A program made the position numbers and the translations under genes. From Alkalibacterium gilvum (lineage in GTDB: Bacteria; Bacillota; Bacilli; Lactobacillales; Carnobacteriaceae_A), in contig NZ_FNYW01000015.1 in NCBI RefSeq assembly GCF_900109085.1, positions 1-41,319 on the forward strand: a stretch of DNA of 41,319 nt, read 5' to 3'. The notes below the pieces were generated by a model. It searched no databases. It saw only the letters and a program-made list of their open reading frames with translations, and was not told the origin of the DNA. Shown here piece after piece: positions 16,619-25,837 of the stretch. How positions within the stretch are numbered: the first letter of the stretch is position 1; each line of letters starts with the position of its first letter.

Positions 16619-16647
16619 CTTATTTGCCTCCACTCTTGTTATTATTT

Positions 16648-17277
16648 TTATACTCTCTTTTCAAGAACATTCCAAACATCTTGGAACACCTCATCTTCAG
16701 TTTGACTCGCATCCACACATACAAAGCGGTTGGGTTCCTCTTCAATTAAGGTTAAATAACCTTGCCTCACTTTTTCATGAAAAGCCACTTCTTCTAATTC
16801 TAAGCGATCTTGCGTTCTGTTTGAATTTTTATCTTTTATGCGATTCAGTCCTACTTCGGCTTCAATGTCCAAATATATAGTTACATCTGGTTTCTGTCCC
16901 TCAATCGCAAATTCATTGATAGCTTTAACTTCCTCAATGCCTATTCCTCTCGCTTGCCCCTGATAAGCTATAGAGCTATCAACAAAACGATCACATAAAA
17001 CGATATCGCCTCTTTTTAGTGCAGGAATAATTTTATCTATAATATGCTGACGTCGTGCAGCTGCATACAACAACGCTTCTGTTCGATCATCCATCTCTGT
17101 ATGTATTGGATCTAGCAAAAGAGCCCTTATTTTTTCAGCTATTTCGCCACCGCCTGGCTCTCTTGTAACGACTAACGGTGTTGCTGTGGTTTCCTGTATT
17201 TTTTTACTTAATCGTTTAACAATACTCGATTTCCCAGCACCATCTGGTCCTTCAATTGTAATAAATAGTCCGCTCAC
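16648..17277 (-). CDS. tmk: Thymidylate kinase
   Basis: Phosphorylates dTMP to dTDP. The P-loop is EGPDGAGKSS at about residues 9-18, with the catalytic-type DRFVDSSIAYQG motif at about 95 and TREPGG at about 39. The start codon is GTG, with TGGAGG placed 7 bases upstream. Length is 209 residues. It is the first gene of the tmk-darA-holB operon, 240 bases downstream of the giant nuclease gene's terminator. A TATAAT box lies near 17315. Confidence 0.97.
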   Translation of the reverse strand: MSGLFITIEGPDGAGKSSIVKRLSKKIQETTATPLVVTREPGGGEIAEKIRALLLDPIHTEMDDRTEALLYAAARRQHIIDKIIPALKRGDIVLCDRFVDSSIAYQGQARGIGIEEVKAINEFAIEGQKPDVTIYLDIEAEVGLNRIKDKNSNRTQDRLELEEVAFHEKVRQGYLTLIEEEPNRFVCVDASQTEDEVFQDVWNVLEKRV

Positions 17278-17476
17278 TAAACTTCCTCCATCTACTATTA
17301 AGTTCTATAACCATTATACGTCAGATTACCTCTTTTTTCTATGTTTTAAAACATCGACTTAAAAAGCTGATGCTTGCATCTTATAAACGATCCTTAATTT
17401 CTTTGCTAAGACGTATATTTTTATATCAGTCACTACCATTCCACCTAACGTTGATTAGAGGATTTTTCGCAAAAAA

Positions 17477-17506
17477 ACAGGCTGAAGATTATTGTCTTCA
17501 GCCTGT
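17477..17506 (-). terminator. Intrinsic terminator of the nuclease gene
   Basis: A perfect 12-bp stem, ACAGGCTGAAGA with its complement, has a 6-base loop. On the minus strand it is followed by a run of seven T. It lies 15 bases past the stop codon at 17522. Confidence 0.93.
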
Positions 17507-17521
17507 CATTCTATTTAATTA

Positions 17522-20500
17522 TTAGTTAGAAAATTTCTTTTTGAACAATATCAACGCTGCGCCAATAGCCGTTGAAAATGCACCTAATAATAAATACATA
17601 TATGTGTTCGTAGCGGTAGAAGGTAGTGATTCACCATCTTTATCTTCTCTTGGTTTACCGTCAGTTCCGTTGGCTCCGTCAGTTCCGTTGGCTCCATCAG
17701 TTCCGTTGCCTCCGTCTTCACCTGGTTTGCCGTCTGATCCATCGTTTCCGTTGGCTCCGTCGTTTCCATCAGCTCCATCGTTTCCGTTAGATCCGTCGTT
17801 TCCGTTGGCTCCGTCGTTTCCGTTAGATCCGTCGTTTCCGTCGTCGTCTGGTAAATCTTCACCCATTAAGTCTGTAATTCTTCCTTCGATTTCTGGGTCA
17901 ACTGTACCACCAAGATAGCGGTCTTCAACCATATAGTCAATCAACTGTTGCCAGTCTTCTTCACCAATGTCTCTGACACGACCATCTGCAAAGGCTTTAG
18001 CAAAGGTTTCAAATCCATCTCCACCTTGGCCTGTAAAGCCGTTTGTCGTTACTTGATACATTTTATCAAGTTTAATTTCTGTTAATTCACCGTCTTTATC
18101 AACGTACATCTTAACAACACGGTTGCCCGCTTCTTTCTTGCTATCATAGTAATATTTCATACCTGATACGTGCAGGAATCCACCGTTTTCTTCTGGTGCT
18201 TGTCTGACTGCGTGCTCAAGCAACTCTTTAATTTCTGCTCCAGAAAGTTCTGCAATCACTGGGTTATTACCGAATGGCAATACTGAGATTACTTCACCTG
18301 TTGTAATTGGTCCTTGGTCGATCGAGGTACGAATACCACCACCATTTTGGAATGCAATAACTGCTTCTGGGAATTTTTCTTGAGCTTTTGCAAGCATTGC
18401 ATCAGTAACAAGGTTACCTAGGCGTGTTTCGTTTGCACGAACACTCATTTCATCGCCTTCACCATGTCTTGGGTTTTCAAGAGCTGTAACAGCGACTGCA
18501 CCTGTTTCTTCGTTTGCAATTTTATCAACTTGGTCTTTATATTCTTGCATGACTTTGAGTGCTTCTTCATCGTCTTCATAATTTTCCATAGCTAGTAGTT
18601 CACCATTATGACTAACGATTTCTCCATCAGCATCAAATTCAACATTTAAAGTCCCTAAGTTTTCTGCATATTGACCACCTTGGACAATAACCGTTGGTGC
18701 TTTGTCATTGCCTTTTTCATCCTTCTCTACAACTTGAGGTTTAGGTATTTCTGTATGAGAGTGTCCCCCCACAATGATATCAATACCAGGAACTTCTGCT
18801 GCGAGACGCATGTCATTACCAATATCTGGAGCTGTATCATATCCTAAGTGGTTAACTGCCATAACTTTATTAATTCCTGCATCTTCAAAGGCTTGTACTG
18901 CCTCTTCTGCAGCTGTAATGAAGTCTGAGAAATCAACATTATTTGGACTAGAAATATTCTTAGTGTCTTCTGTCGTTAAACCAAAGATACCAACTTTTTC
19001 ACCATTGATTTCTTTGACAATTGTTTCATAAATCTTGCCATCTTCAGGATCTTCTGCCAATGTTTCTTTGGACTCATAACCTTTTAACTTATCATCTTTG
19101 GAGAAGTCAGCGTTGGTTCCTAAGAATGGGAAGTTTGCCCCATCTATAAAGTCAGCTAATGCTTGATGCCCTTCGTCTGAGTCGCCTAAGTCAAATTCGT
19201 GGTTACCAAAGACCATTGCATCGATATTCATTAAGTTCATTAAAGCTAAATCTGCTTGTCCTTCAAACTCATTGAAATACAATGTGCCTGAGAAGGCATC
19301 TCCAGCGTTAACGAGTAAAGCATCTGGATTTGTTCCTCTAAATTCATCGATTGCAGAAATCATACTTGGATAATTCTCAACTCGTGCATGCGTATCGTTC
19401 ATATGCATGACTGAGAGTGAGTAATTTTCATCAGAAGTCCCATCATCAGGCAGGTTGCCACCTTCTAGATCAGTAATTCTTCCTTCGATTTCTGGATCAA
19501 CTGTACCGCCAAGATATTCTTCTTCAACCATATAGTCGATTAACTGTTGCCAGTCTTCTTCACCAATATCTCTAACACGGCCATCTGCAAAGGCTTTAGC
19601 AAAGGTTTCAAATCCATCTCCACCTTGACCTGTAAAGCCGTTTGTTGTGACCTTATATGTTTTATCTAGCTTGATTTCTTCGAGGTCACCATCTTTATCG
19701 ATATACATTTTAACAACACGATCACCTGCATCTTTTGTGCTGTCATAGTAGTATTTCATACCTGATATGTGTAAGAATCCACCGTTTTCTTCTGGTGCTT
19801 TTCTTACTGCATGCTCAAGTAATTCTTTGATTTCTTCTCCAGATAGGTCTGCTATAACTGGGTTATTACCAAATGGTAATACTGAAATGACTTCACCCGT
19901 TGTAATTGGACCTTGATCGATTGACGTACGAATACCGCCACCGTTTTGGAATGCAATAACCGCTTCTGGGAATTTTTCTTGAGCTTTTGCAAGCATTGCG
20001 TCAGTAACTAGGTTACCTAGGCGTGTTTCGTTTGCACGAACACTCATTTCATCGCCTTCACCATGTCTTGGGTTTTCAAGATCCGTAACAGCTACTGCTC
20101 CTGTTTCCTCGTTTGCAATTTTATCAACTTGGTCTTTATATTCTTGCATGACCTTTAATGCTTCTTCATCTGCGACGTATGGTGTTGTCACTTCACCAGT
20201 GTCTCTGTCTTCTTCTGGTAATAACGGTTCTAACATCGCTTCAAACTCAACAATCTCACCAGTATCATTGAATTCAATGTTTAATTTTCCAAGGTTTTCA
20301 GCATATTGGCCTGCTTGAACAATGACTGTTGGTGCTTTGTCATTACCTTCATTATCTTTCTCAACAACCTGTGCCTTAGGTAGTGCTGTATGAGAGTGTC
20401 CCCCCACGATAATGTCAATACCAGGAACTTCTGCTGCGAGACGCATGTCATTACCAATATCTGGAGCTGAATCGAATCCTAAGTGATTAACTGCCATAAC

Positions 20501-23500
20501 TTTATTAATTCCTGCATCTTCAAAGGCTTGTACTGCCTCTTCTGCAGCTGTAATAAAGTCTGAGAAATCAACATTGTTAGGACTAGAAATATTCTTAGTA
20601 TCTTCTGTCGTTAATCCAAAGATACCTACTTTTTCACCATTGATTTCTTTGACAATTGTTTCATAAATTTTTCCATCTTCAGGATCTTCTGCCAATGTTT
20701 CTTTGGACTCAAAACCTTTTAACTTATCATCTTTGGAGAAGTCAGCATTCGTTCCTAAGAATGGGAAGTTTGCCCCATCTATAAAGTCCGCTAATGCTTG
20801 ATGTCCGTTGTCTGAATCGCCTAAGTCAAATTCATGGTTACCAAAGGCCATTGCGTCTATGCCCATTAGGTTCATCAAAGCTAAATCTGCTTGTCCTTCA
20901 AACTCATTGAAGTACAATGTGCCCGAGAAGACGTCTCCAGCATTAACAAGTAATGCATCGGGATTCTCTCCTCTAAATTCTTTAACGGCTGAAACCATAT
21001 ATGGATAATTCTCAACTCGTGCATGCGTATCGTTCATATGCATGACTGACATTGCAAAGGTTTTTTCTTGTGCTGATGTATCACCTAATACTAGTTGTGC
21101 TAAGACAGGATCATGGTCACTTGCTCGACCGTGCATATCCGTATAATCAGAGTTTACATTAATCATGTCAATGTCTGCTGTATCAGCCATATTGTTTGAT
21201 ACTAAAATATGGTCTAGAACTTGTGAGTTACCCTGATAGACATAGCTGTAACGTCTTTCTTCAGGAACTTCTTCCACTAAGTTCGTTAACACACCGCCTT
21301 CTAGTATTCGTAATGGTTCAGATGTTTCAAAATCATTCATATCACCAAGAACTACGATATTCTCATCCGGACTATCGGCTAAGATTTCATCTACGAACGT
21401 ATTAACAGATTGTGCTAACTGCTTACGTTCATCTCTACTTCCCATTACTGGTGGCTGATTTTGACCAAAGAAGCCTTGGTCCCCTCTTTTTGAGTTCAAG
21501 TGGTTAGCGATAACAACGACACTATCACCTTTGAATTCAAATTCAGCTGCTAATGGTTTTCTTGTGCCTGGGAAGTCTGTTGGAGAGACACGACCAGGGT
21601 TAAGAGTAAGCTCACCGTTTTCATAACCGACAGCATCCGTTGACCCACCTTTGTCTTTATCGATCATTGAAACACGTTTTGGATTGTAAAGGAAGCCTAC
21701 ACGGATATTTCCGCTTGGTTTACCTCCATCTTTATTGTATTCAGGATCAATATTTGCAAATTCATAAATTGGTCCACCAGCTTCAACAATTTTATCAATT
21801 AATCGTTGATAACTTTCGCTGGCTTCTGCTGTTTTTGAATCTGAACCTTGGTTAGACATGATCTCAACAATTCCAATTATATCTGGTTCATTCATATCTT
21901 TTACGAATGTTTCAGCAATTTTCGTTGCTTTCGTTTCTGATGTTTCACCCACATTTGCTGAGAAGTTCTCAACGTTATATGTGGCAACAGATAGCTTATC
22001 TTCATCTTTTTTGATTGTTGTTTCAGTATTAGGCATTTCAGTTTGAACTAAAGCGTCTTCCACATCGCCTAAATCGGCATAAACTTTATAGTTGCCAAAC
22101 CCATAGTTTACAACACCTGTAAGAGCTTTTGTAAACTTATCTCCAGTTTTAACTTTTAAGTCTCGGGCAGGCCCATTTGGCTGAACTTTAAATGGAATCA
22201 ACCCAGTATTTGGCGTGTCATCCATTAATCTAATTCCACCGTTAGCTGTAACATTGGAAGGATTGTAATCTTCTGTTACAACAAATAAATCCCCATGATC
22301 TTGAGGTGCTACAGCTTTTGAAGGTTGAACTTCAACGCGCATACCTTCTAATGTTTCCCAATAGTCCAGCGCATAAGCTTCAGGATCAAAATTATCTAAT
22401 GTTCCTTCTTTTATTTTATCCGGTAAATCGGTTGAAGAAAGTTTGATAGCCTTTGGCAATTCAACATTTGATTCTACAACATTAACAATTCCGCCTTTAT
22501 CATCGCGGGCATTGATTTCTGTAATTGGAAGATCATCTTCTTCTTTACTTCCATATCCATCGATTTGATATTCAGAAACCGTACCCGTTACTTGTACAAG
22601 GTCTCCAACTTCATAGTTACTTCCAGTTCCTAAATATACAACGAGCCCTTCTGACGTGTTCTTATCGCCATCATCTTGACCTTCCGGTGTCTGCATATGG
22701 AAATATTGAGCACCTTTTATATCATAAACATATGTCACAACACCTTTGACGTTGTAAACTCTTTCCCCTTGCATTGGAGAGTAGTGTTTAGATCCTTGTA
22801 TTTCATGTATTTTATTTCCTTCTGAAATATCTACCGCAGTATAATTAAATTCAGCAAGCTCACTCATACGATCTTCAACTACAGCAATAGCTTGAATAGT
22901 CATATCTTTATCAATTGTAATTGGGCCTGTATACTCTGTACTTGATTTAGTTGGATTCGTTCCATCCGTCGTATAATAAATCTTAGCCTCATCAGTTGAA
23001 GAGCTTAAGACTACCTCAGTACCTGCAGGTATATTGCCGCTTTGCGGACTTGCAAATACGGGTTGAACAATACTTGAATCTTGAATCACGTCTTGTGCAT
23101 CACGTGGAATCAATTGAACACCATTGAAATCAGAAACAATGCCAGTGATTGATTCATAGGTAGTTCCTTCAGTTAAACCAAGAACATCATTCTCGTCATA
23201 AATAGTAAATTCTGTTCCAGTTTCGTCTTTTCCTGTATTGTTTTTACCACCAGCTTTTACAATTTCAATATTCTCCATAACAGCTAATTCTGACTGATGA
23301 GCACCAAGGTCAGCAGCCTTAAGTTTAATAGGTTCAGGGACGCTCGATTTTTTAACGTCTTCTTCAATTGTAGCCCCTTGAAGTTGTAACAAACCATTAT
23401 AAGTATTTAAATTCCCTCTAACAGTAATTTCGTCCCCTAATTCTACATCAAGAGAAGTCGGTCTAACTGCAATAGCGCCTGTATCATCCTGAATTTGAAT

Positions 23501-24208
23501 CGAGTTTTTTAACTTAGCAGTTACTACACCCTTTGTTTTAACTTCTCCCGTTTCTTGCTTACGCACTTCTGCAAGTGTTAAAAGGTCTAGCTCTGGTGGT
23601 GCAGGAATCTCATCTGGATTAAGGATTTCTATATTTGAAACTTCTTTCAATCCATTTGAATCTCCAAAATATGCCATTAACTTCCCAGAAACTTCAACTT
23701 TTGCTTTCCCTTTATATCTAGGGTTGGATGCTAAACCATAATTATTACGGTCAGCGCCATCTAATTTTACTCTGATCCATTTCGACGAATCTGATTCCTC
23801 TGGATTATCAGCAAGAACAATATTAGTATCTGATTCAGAACCAGGATCCGCTAATTTGTTACTACCTGTAGCATTCCCAATAATATAGCCTTCAACTTTT
23901 GCTTTAGCCTCATCGTTACCACGCGCAATCGCTTCAGCTACAGTGATTGTAGATTCAGCAGCAAGTAACTCTGGCTTACTTTCTTCTTGTTTTGTTTCTT
24001 CAGGAGTAACTTCCGGTGTTTCAGTCTCTACTTTTTCTTCATCTTTTTTAACTTCGGTTTTCGCTTTATCCTCGGTTACCTCAGTCGTATTAGACTCTTT
24101 CTCTCCTTCAGCATATGCCGATATTGGCGCTGCCGTCTGTGCAAATGAACTCAACAAAAGCATTGTTGCTAGGGAAAAACTATACTTCTTTCTCCAATTC
24201 TTGCGCAT
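17522..24208 (-). CDS. Giant wall-anchored nuclease with two 5'-nucleotidase units
   Basis: A 2228-residue secreted enzyme. In order: signal peptide (residues 1-33, with a YSIRK-like YSFSLATMLLL core and cleavage near SAYA); an acidic linker; a DUF6359-like OB domain (about 86-195); a YhcR-type OB fold (210-290); and another small beta domain. A chitobiase-C-terminal-like domain (385-455) and an ExeM/NucH-type OB region follow. Next is an endonuclease/exonuclease/phosphatase domain (about 740-1045) with LGDMNDFE and SDHDP. Two UshA-like 5'-nucleotidase units begin at about 1053 and 1598, each with NDTHA, GNHEFD, GGHSHT, NGGGIR and GGDGFETF. Last are a Gly-X-Y stalk, an LPSTA motif at 2195, a membrane helix and a KKK tail. 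All expected metal-site motifs are present in both units. It should degrade extracellular DNA and dephosphorylate the products. The start has AAGGAGAG 6 bases upstream. Confidence 0.92.
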   Translation of the reverse strand: MRKNWRKKYSFSLATMLLLSSFAQTAAPISAYAEGEKESNTTEVTEDKAKTEVKKDEEKVETETPEVTPEETKQEESKPELLAAESTITVAEAIARGNDEAKAKVEGYIIGNATGSNKLADPGSESDTNIVLADNPEESDSSKWIRVKLDGADRNNYGLASNPRYKGKAKVEVSGKLMAYFGDSNGLKEVSNIEILNPDEIPAPPELDLLTLAEVRKQETGEVKTKGVVTAKLKNSIQIQDDTGAIAVRPTSLDVELGDEITVRGNLNTYNGLLQLQGATIEEDVKKSSVPEPIKLKAADLGAHQSELAVMENIEIVKAGGKNNTGKDETGTEFTIYDENDVLGLTEGTTYESITGIVSDFNGVQLIPRDAQDVIQDSSIVQPVFASPQSGNIPAGTEVVLSSSTDEAKIYYTTDGTNPTKSSTEYTGPITIDKDMTIQAIAVVEDRMSELAEFNYTAVDISEGNKIHEIQGSKHYSPMQGERVYNVKGVVTYVYDIKGAQYFHMQTPEGQDDGDKNTSEGLVVYLGTGSNYEVGDLVQVTGTVSEYQIDGYGSKEEDDLPITEINARDDKGGIVNVVESNVELPKAIKLSSTDLPDKIKEGTLDNFDPEAYALDYWETLEGMRVEVQPSKAVAPQDHGDLFVVTEDYNPSNVTANGGIRLMDDTPNTGLIPFKVQPNGPARDLKVKTGDKFTKALTGVVNYGFGNYKVYADLGDVEDALVQTEMPNTETTIKKDEDKLSVATYNVENFSANVGETSETKATKIAETFVKDMNEPDIIGIVEIMSNQGSDSKTAEASESYQRLIDKIVEAGGPIYEFANIDPEYNKDGGKPSGNIRVGFLYNPKRVSMIDKDKGGSTDAVGYENGELTLNPGRVSPTDFPGTRKPLAAEFEFKGDSVVVIANHLNSKRGDQGFFGQNQPPVMGSRDERKQLAQSVNTFVDEILADSPDENIVVLGDMNDFETSEPLRILEGGVLTNLVEEVPEERRYSYVYQGNSQVLDHILVSNNMADTADIDMINVNSDYTDMHGRASDHDPVLAQLVLGDTSAQEKTFAMSVMHMNDTHARVENYPYMVSAVKEFRGENPDALLVNAGDVFSGTLYFNEFEGQADLALMNLMGIDAMAFGNHEFDLGDSDNGHQALADFIDGANFPFLGTNADFSKDDKLKGFESKETLAEDPEDGKIYETIVKEINGEKVGIFGLTTEDTKNISSPNNVDFSDFITAAEEAVQAFEDAGINKVMAVNHLGFDSAPDIGNDMRLAAEVPGIDIIVGGHSHTALPKAQVVEKDNEGNDKAPTVIVQAGQYAENLGKLNIEFNDTGEIVEFEAMLEPLLPEEDRDTGEVTTPYVADEEALKVMQEYKDQVDKIANEETGAVAVTDLENPRHGEGDEMSVRANETRLGNLVTDAMLAKAQEKFPEAVIAFQNGGGIRTSIDQGPITTGEVISVLPFGNNPVIADLSGEEIKELLEHAVRKAPEENGGFLHISGMKYYYDSTKDAGDRVVKMYIDKDGDLEEIKLDKTYKVTTNGFTGQGGDGFETFAKAFADGRVRDIGEEDWQQLIDYMVEEEYLGGTVDPEIEGRITDLEGGNLPDDGTSDENYSLSVMHMNDTHARVENYPSMISAIDEFRGTNPDALLVNAGDAFSGTLYFNEFEGQADLALMNLMNIDAMVFGNHEFDLGDSDEGHQALADFIDGANFPFLGTNADFSKDDKLKGYESKETLAEDPEDGKIYETIVKEINGEKVGIFGLTTEDTKNISSPNNVDFSDFITAAEEAVQAFEDAGINKVMAVNHLGYDTAPDIGNDMRLAAEVPGIDIIVGGHSHTEIPKPQVVEKDEKGNDKAPTVIVQGGQYAENLGTLNVEFDADGEIVSHNGELLAMENYEDDEEALKVMQEYKDQVDKIANEETGAVAVTALENPRHGEGDEMSVRANETRLGNLVTDAMLAKAQEKFPEAVIAFQNGGGIRTSIDQGPITTGEVISVLPFGNNPVIAELSGAEIKELLEHAVRQAPEENGGFLHVSGMKYYYDSKKEAGNRVVKMYVDKDGELTEIKLDKMYQVTTNGFTGQGGDGFETFAKAFADGRVRDIGEEDWQQLIDYMVEDRYLGGTVDPEIEGRITDLMGEDLPDDDGNDGSNGNDGANGNDGSNGNDGADGNDGANGNDGSDGKPGEDGGNGTDGANGTDGANGTDGKPREDKDGESLPSTATNTYMYLLLGAFSTAIGAALILFKKKFSN
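17642..17839 (-). repeat. 18-bp repeats encoding a collagen-like Gly-X-Y stalk
   Basis: Eleven hexapeptides (residues about 2124-2189), mostly of the type GNDG(S/A)(N/D), place glycine at every third position. The DNA repeats in units of 18 bp with few changes. Asn and Asp replace the proline usual in true collagen. The stalk sits just before the sorting signal and probably spans the cell wall. Such tracts change length readily by slippage. Confidence 0.85.
17860..21054 (-). repeat. Intragenic tandem duplication of the 5'-nucleotidase unit
   Basis: Two copies, about 1.6 kb each (offset 1635 bp measured at the start motif; left copy about 17860-19420, right copy about 19450-21054), are nearly identical at the DNA and protein levels over long stretches. 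The copy nearer the N-terminus carries about 13 extra residues (in the TGEVTTPYVADEE area) between the phosphoesterase and C-terminal halves. Similarity at silent positions suggests a recent duplication or ongoing gene conversion. Confidence 0.9.
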
Positions 24209-24450
24209 TCAATTCTCTCCTTAAAGTTATTTACTCTGCTATTTATTATGTACGATTTACTGAACCTCAAAACCCTCCTTTATAGCTATATTGACATAGT
24301 AAATATATAGAGTTTATAAAAATACGTACTAATCACAAAACTGTATCCCTTTACATTTAGAAGGTTTCACAGCTTTATTGAAAAGCGATTATATGTACTC
24401 ATTTAAAAATATAATCGTATAATTACTGTTTATAATCACCCGTATCTAAT

Positions 24451-24479
24451 AGTCTAGTCTACATGCTTATCTTTGTCAA
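24451..24479 (-). promoter_or_regulatory. Sigma-A promoter of the nuclease gene
   Basis: On the minus strand, a perfect TTGACA -35 box (24474-24479), a 17-base spacer and a TAGACT -10 box (24451-24456). The predicted transcript begins near 24444 and has a leader of about 235 bases. The rest of 24209-24601 is AT-rich and holds no other gene. It does contain a second strong ribosome-binding-site-like sequence (AAAGGAGGG, 24273-24281) not placed for the real start codon. Confidence 0.8.
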
Positions 24480-24488
24480 CGTTTTCAT
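24474..24488 (-). promoter_or_regulatory. Catabolite-responsive element (cre) for CcpA
   Basis: The minus strand reads ATGAAAACGTTGACA, which fits every fixed position of the Bacillus cre consensus WTGNAANCGNWNNCW. It covers the -35 box of the nuclease promoter, the position for repression by CcpA when a preferred sugar is present. This is a sequence match, not a measured site. Confidence 0.7.
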
Positions 24489-24563
24489 AAAAATAATTAT
24501 ATAACTCTAATAAAGTTAGACACATTCTTTACGCAAAGTTGAAGTATCATTTTTTAACTAAAA

Positions 24564-24586
24564 AAGCCGATGATAGTCATCGGCTT
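24564..24586 (-). terminator. Intrinsic terminator after yaaL
   Basis: A 10-bp stem, AAGCCGATGA with TCATCGGCTT, has a 3-base loop and is followed on the minus strand by a T-run. It ends the dnaX-ebfC-recR-yaaL operon before the nuclease promoter. Confidence 0.92.
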
Positions 24587-24601
24587 CAGTAAACAATGTA
24601 T

Positions 24602-24823
24602 TCAATTCAGAATATCTCCATTTATTTTTCTTATCCGAGCCTCTTTAAATAAATAGAAATACAATGATTTTTGTAAATCATAATGTGCTTGCCATTCTGG
24701 ATGCTTATCAACAATTACTTTTTCGATATGCTGACACTCATCACAGAGTCTTTTTTGCGATTGTATTAAGTCGATAAGCTTTTCGTCGTACGTTTGTTGT
24801 AATTTTTTATTTCTATTAAACAA
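24602..24823 (-). CDS. yaaL: YaaL-family (DUF2508) protein
   Basis: A 73-residue hydrophilic, mostly helical protein with YDEKLIDLIQ near the N-terminus and a C-terminal LYFYLFKEARIR segment, as in DUF2508/YaaL proteins. Its function is unknown. The start codon is TTG at 24823, 13 bases after recR; AAGAG is the only weak ribosome binding site, so coupling with recR is likely. The position directly after recR matches Bacillus subtilis and is the main support for the name. Confidence 0.85.
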   Translation of the reverse strand: MFNRNKKLQQTYDEKLIDLIQSQKRLCDECQHIEKVIVDKHPEWQAHYDLQKSLYFYLFKEARIRKINGDILN

Positions 24824-24836
24824 TATTCTCTTACAC

Positions 24837-25433
24837 CTACATTTCCCTTCGGCCTTCTACAGCTTTCAATAAGGTCACCTCATCAGCATATTCAATATCA
24901 CTGCCGATAGATAAGCCATGTGCCAAACGAGTGACTTTAATACCGGATGGTTTAATAAGACGCGAGAGGTACATGGCTGTTGCTTCACCTTCAACTGTGG
25001 CATTGGTCGCAAGGATGACTTCTTTAACTTCATCTTTTTGTAGACGCTTAATTAAAACAGGTATATTGATATCCTCTGGCCCAGTCCCTTCTATAGGTGA
25101 CAATACGCCATGTAACACATGATATAAGCCTTTGAAATCTTGCATTTTTTCCATCGAGATTACATCTTTGGTGTGTTCTACCACTAAAATAACAGATTGG
25201 TCCCGGTTTTTATCTTCACAAATATCACAGGGATCATTTTGTGTCATGTTTCCACAAATAGAACAATTCTGTAAATCTCTTTTCACACTGATCAATGATT
25301 TTGCAAAGCGTGTAACGTCTTCCTCTTGCATATTGACCGTGTAAAAAGCTAAGCGTGCTGCTGTTTTTTCTCCAATTCCTGGTAATTTCATATAGCTTTC
25401 CATTAGTTGTGCGATTGGTTCTGGATAATGCAT
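24837..25433 (-). CDS. recR: Recombination protein RecR
   Basis: RecR works with RecF and RecO to load RecA on gapped DNA. The helix-hairpin-helix [15 protein letters not shown] is at about residues 16-30, the four-cysteine zinc finger (CSIC, then CDIC) at about 57-72, and a Toprim domain follows (LVVEHTKDV, then [15 protein letters not shown]). The ATG at 25433 has AGAAAGGAAA upstream and gives 198 residues, the standard length. An earlier in-frame codon is rejected. It lies between ebfC and yaaL as in Bacillus. Confidence 0.97.
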   Translation of the reverse strand: MHYPEPIAQLMESYMKLPGIGEKTAARLAFYTVNMQEEDVTRFAKSLISVKRDLQNCSICGNMTQNDPCDICEDKNRDQSVILVVEHTKDVISMEKMQDFKGLYHVLHGVLSPIEGTGPEDINIPVLIKRLQKDEVKEVILATNATVEGEATAMYLSRLIKPSGIKVTRLAHGLSIGSDIEYADEVTLLKAVEGRREM

Positions 25434-25497
25434 AGCTGTTTCCTTTCTCAAAGAAAGCCCCAAATTTAATTGAGGCTTTCATTCTTTATCTGAATGT

Positions 25498-25815
25498 TTA
25501 CATTCCAGGTATACCTAGACCTTTAGAGTATTTACCCATGGTTTTTTCTGTTTCCGTGTCAATTTTTCCTAAAGCATCATTGACAGCAAGTAAGACTAAA
25601 TCTTCGATAATCTCTGCATCTTCCGGATCAACGATTTCCTCTTTGATTGAAACATTCTTACATTTCTTATCTCCAGTAAATGTTACGGTTACCAAGTCGT
25701 TATTCGCCGTTCCAGTAAATTCTTTCTCATTCAACTCAGCCTGACTTTGTTCCATTTCTTTCTGCATTTTTTGCATTTTTTTCATCATACCTTGCATATT
25801 TCCCATTCCACGCAT
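25498..25815 (-). CDS. ebfC: Nucleoid-associated protein YbaB/EbfC family
   Basis: A small DNA-binding dimeric protein of 105 residues, known as YaaK in Bacillus. The methionine-rich start ([20 protein letters not shown]) is followed by a beta-sheet half with [18 protein letters not shown] and a C-terminal helix. Starting at the third of three nearby ATG codons (25815) places AAAGG 9 bases upstream. The first two ATG codons overlap or abut that site. It lies between dnaX and recR, the standard order. Confidence 0.94.
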   Translation of the reverse strand: MRGMGNMQGMMKKMQKMQKEMEQSQAELNEKEFTGTANNDLVTVTFTGDKKCKNVSIKEEIVDPEDAEIIEDLVLLAVNDALGKIDTETEKTMGKYSKGLGIPGM

Positions 25816-25837
25816 GTTCATCATCCTTTTCTTTAAT

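Noticed and set aside
17541-17918. 125-codon proline/serine-rich open frame opposite the nuclease C-terminus
   Set aside because: It is the mirror of the Gly-Asn-Asp repeat codons; there is no ribosome binding site and its composition follows from the repeat.
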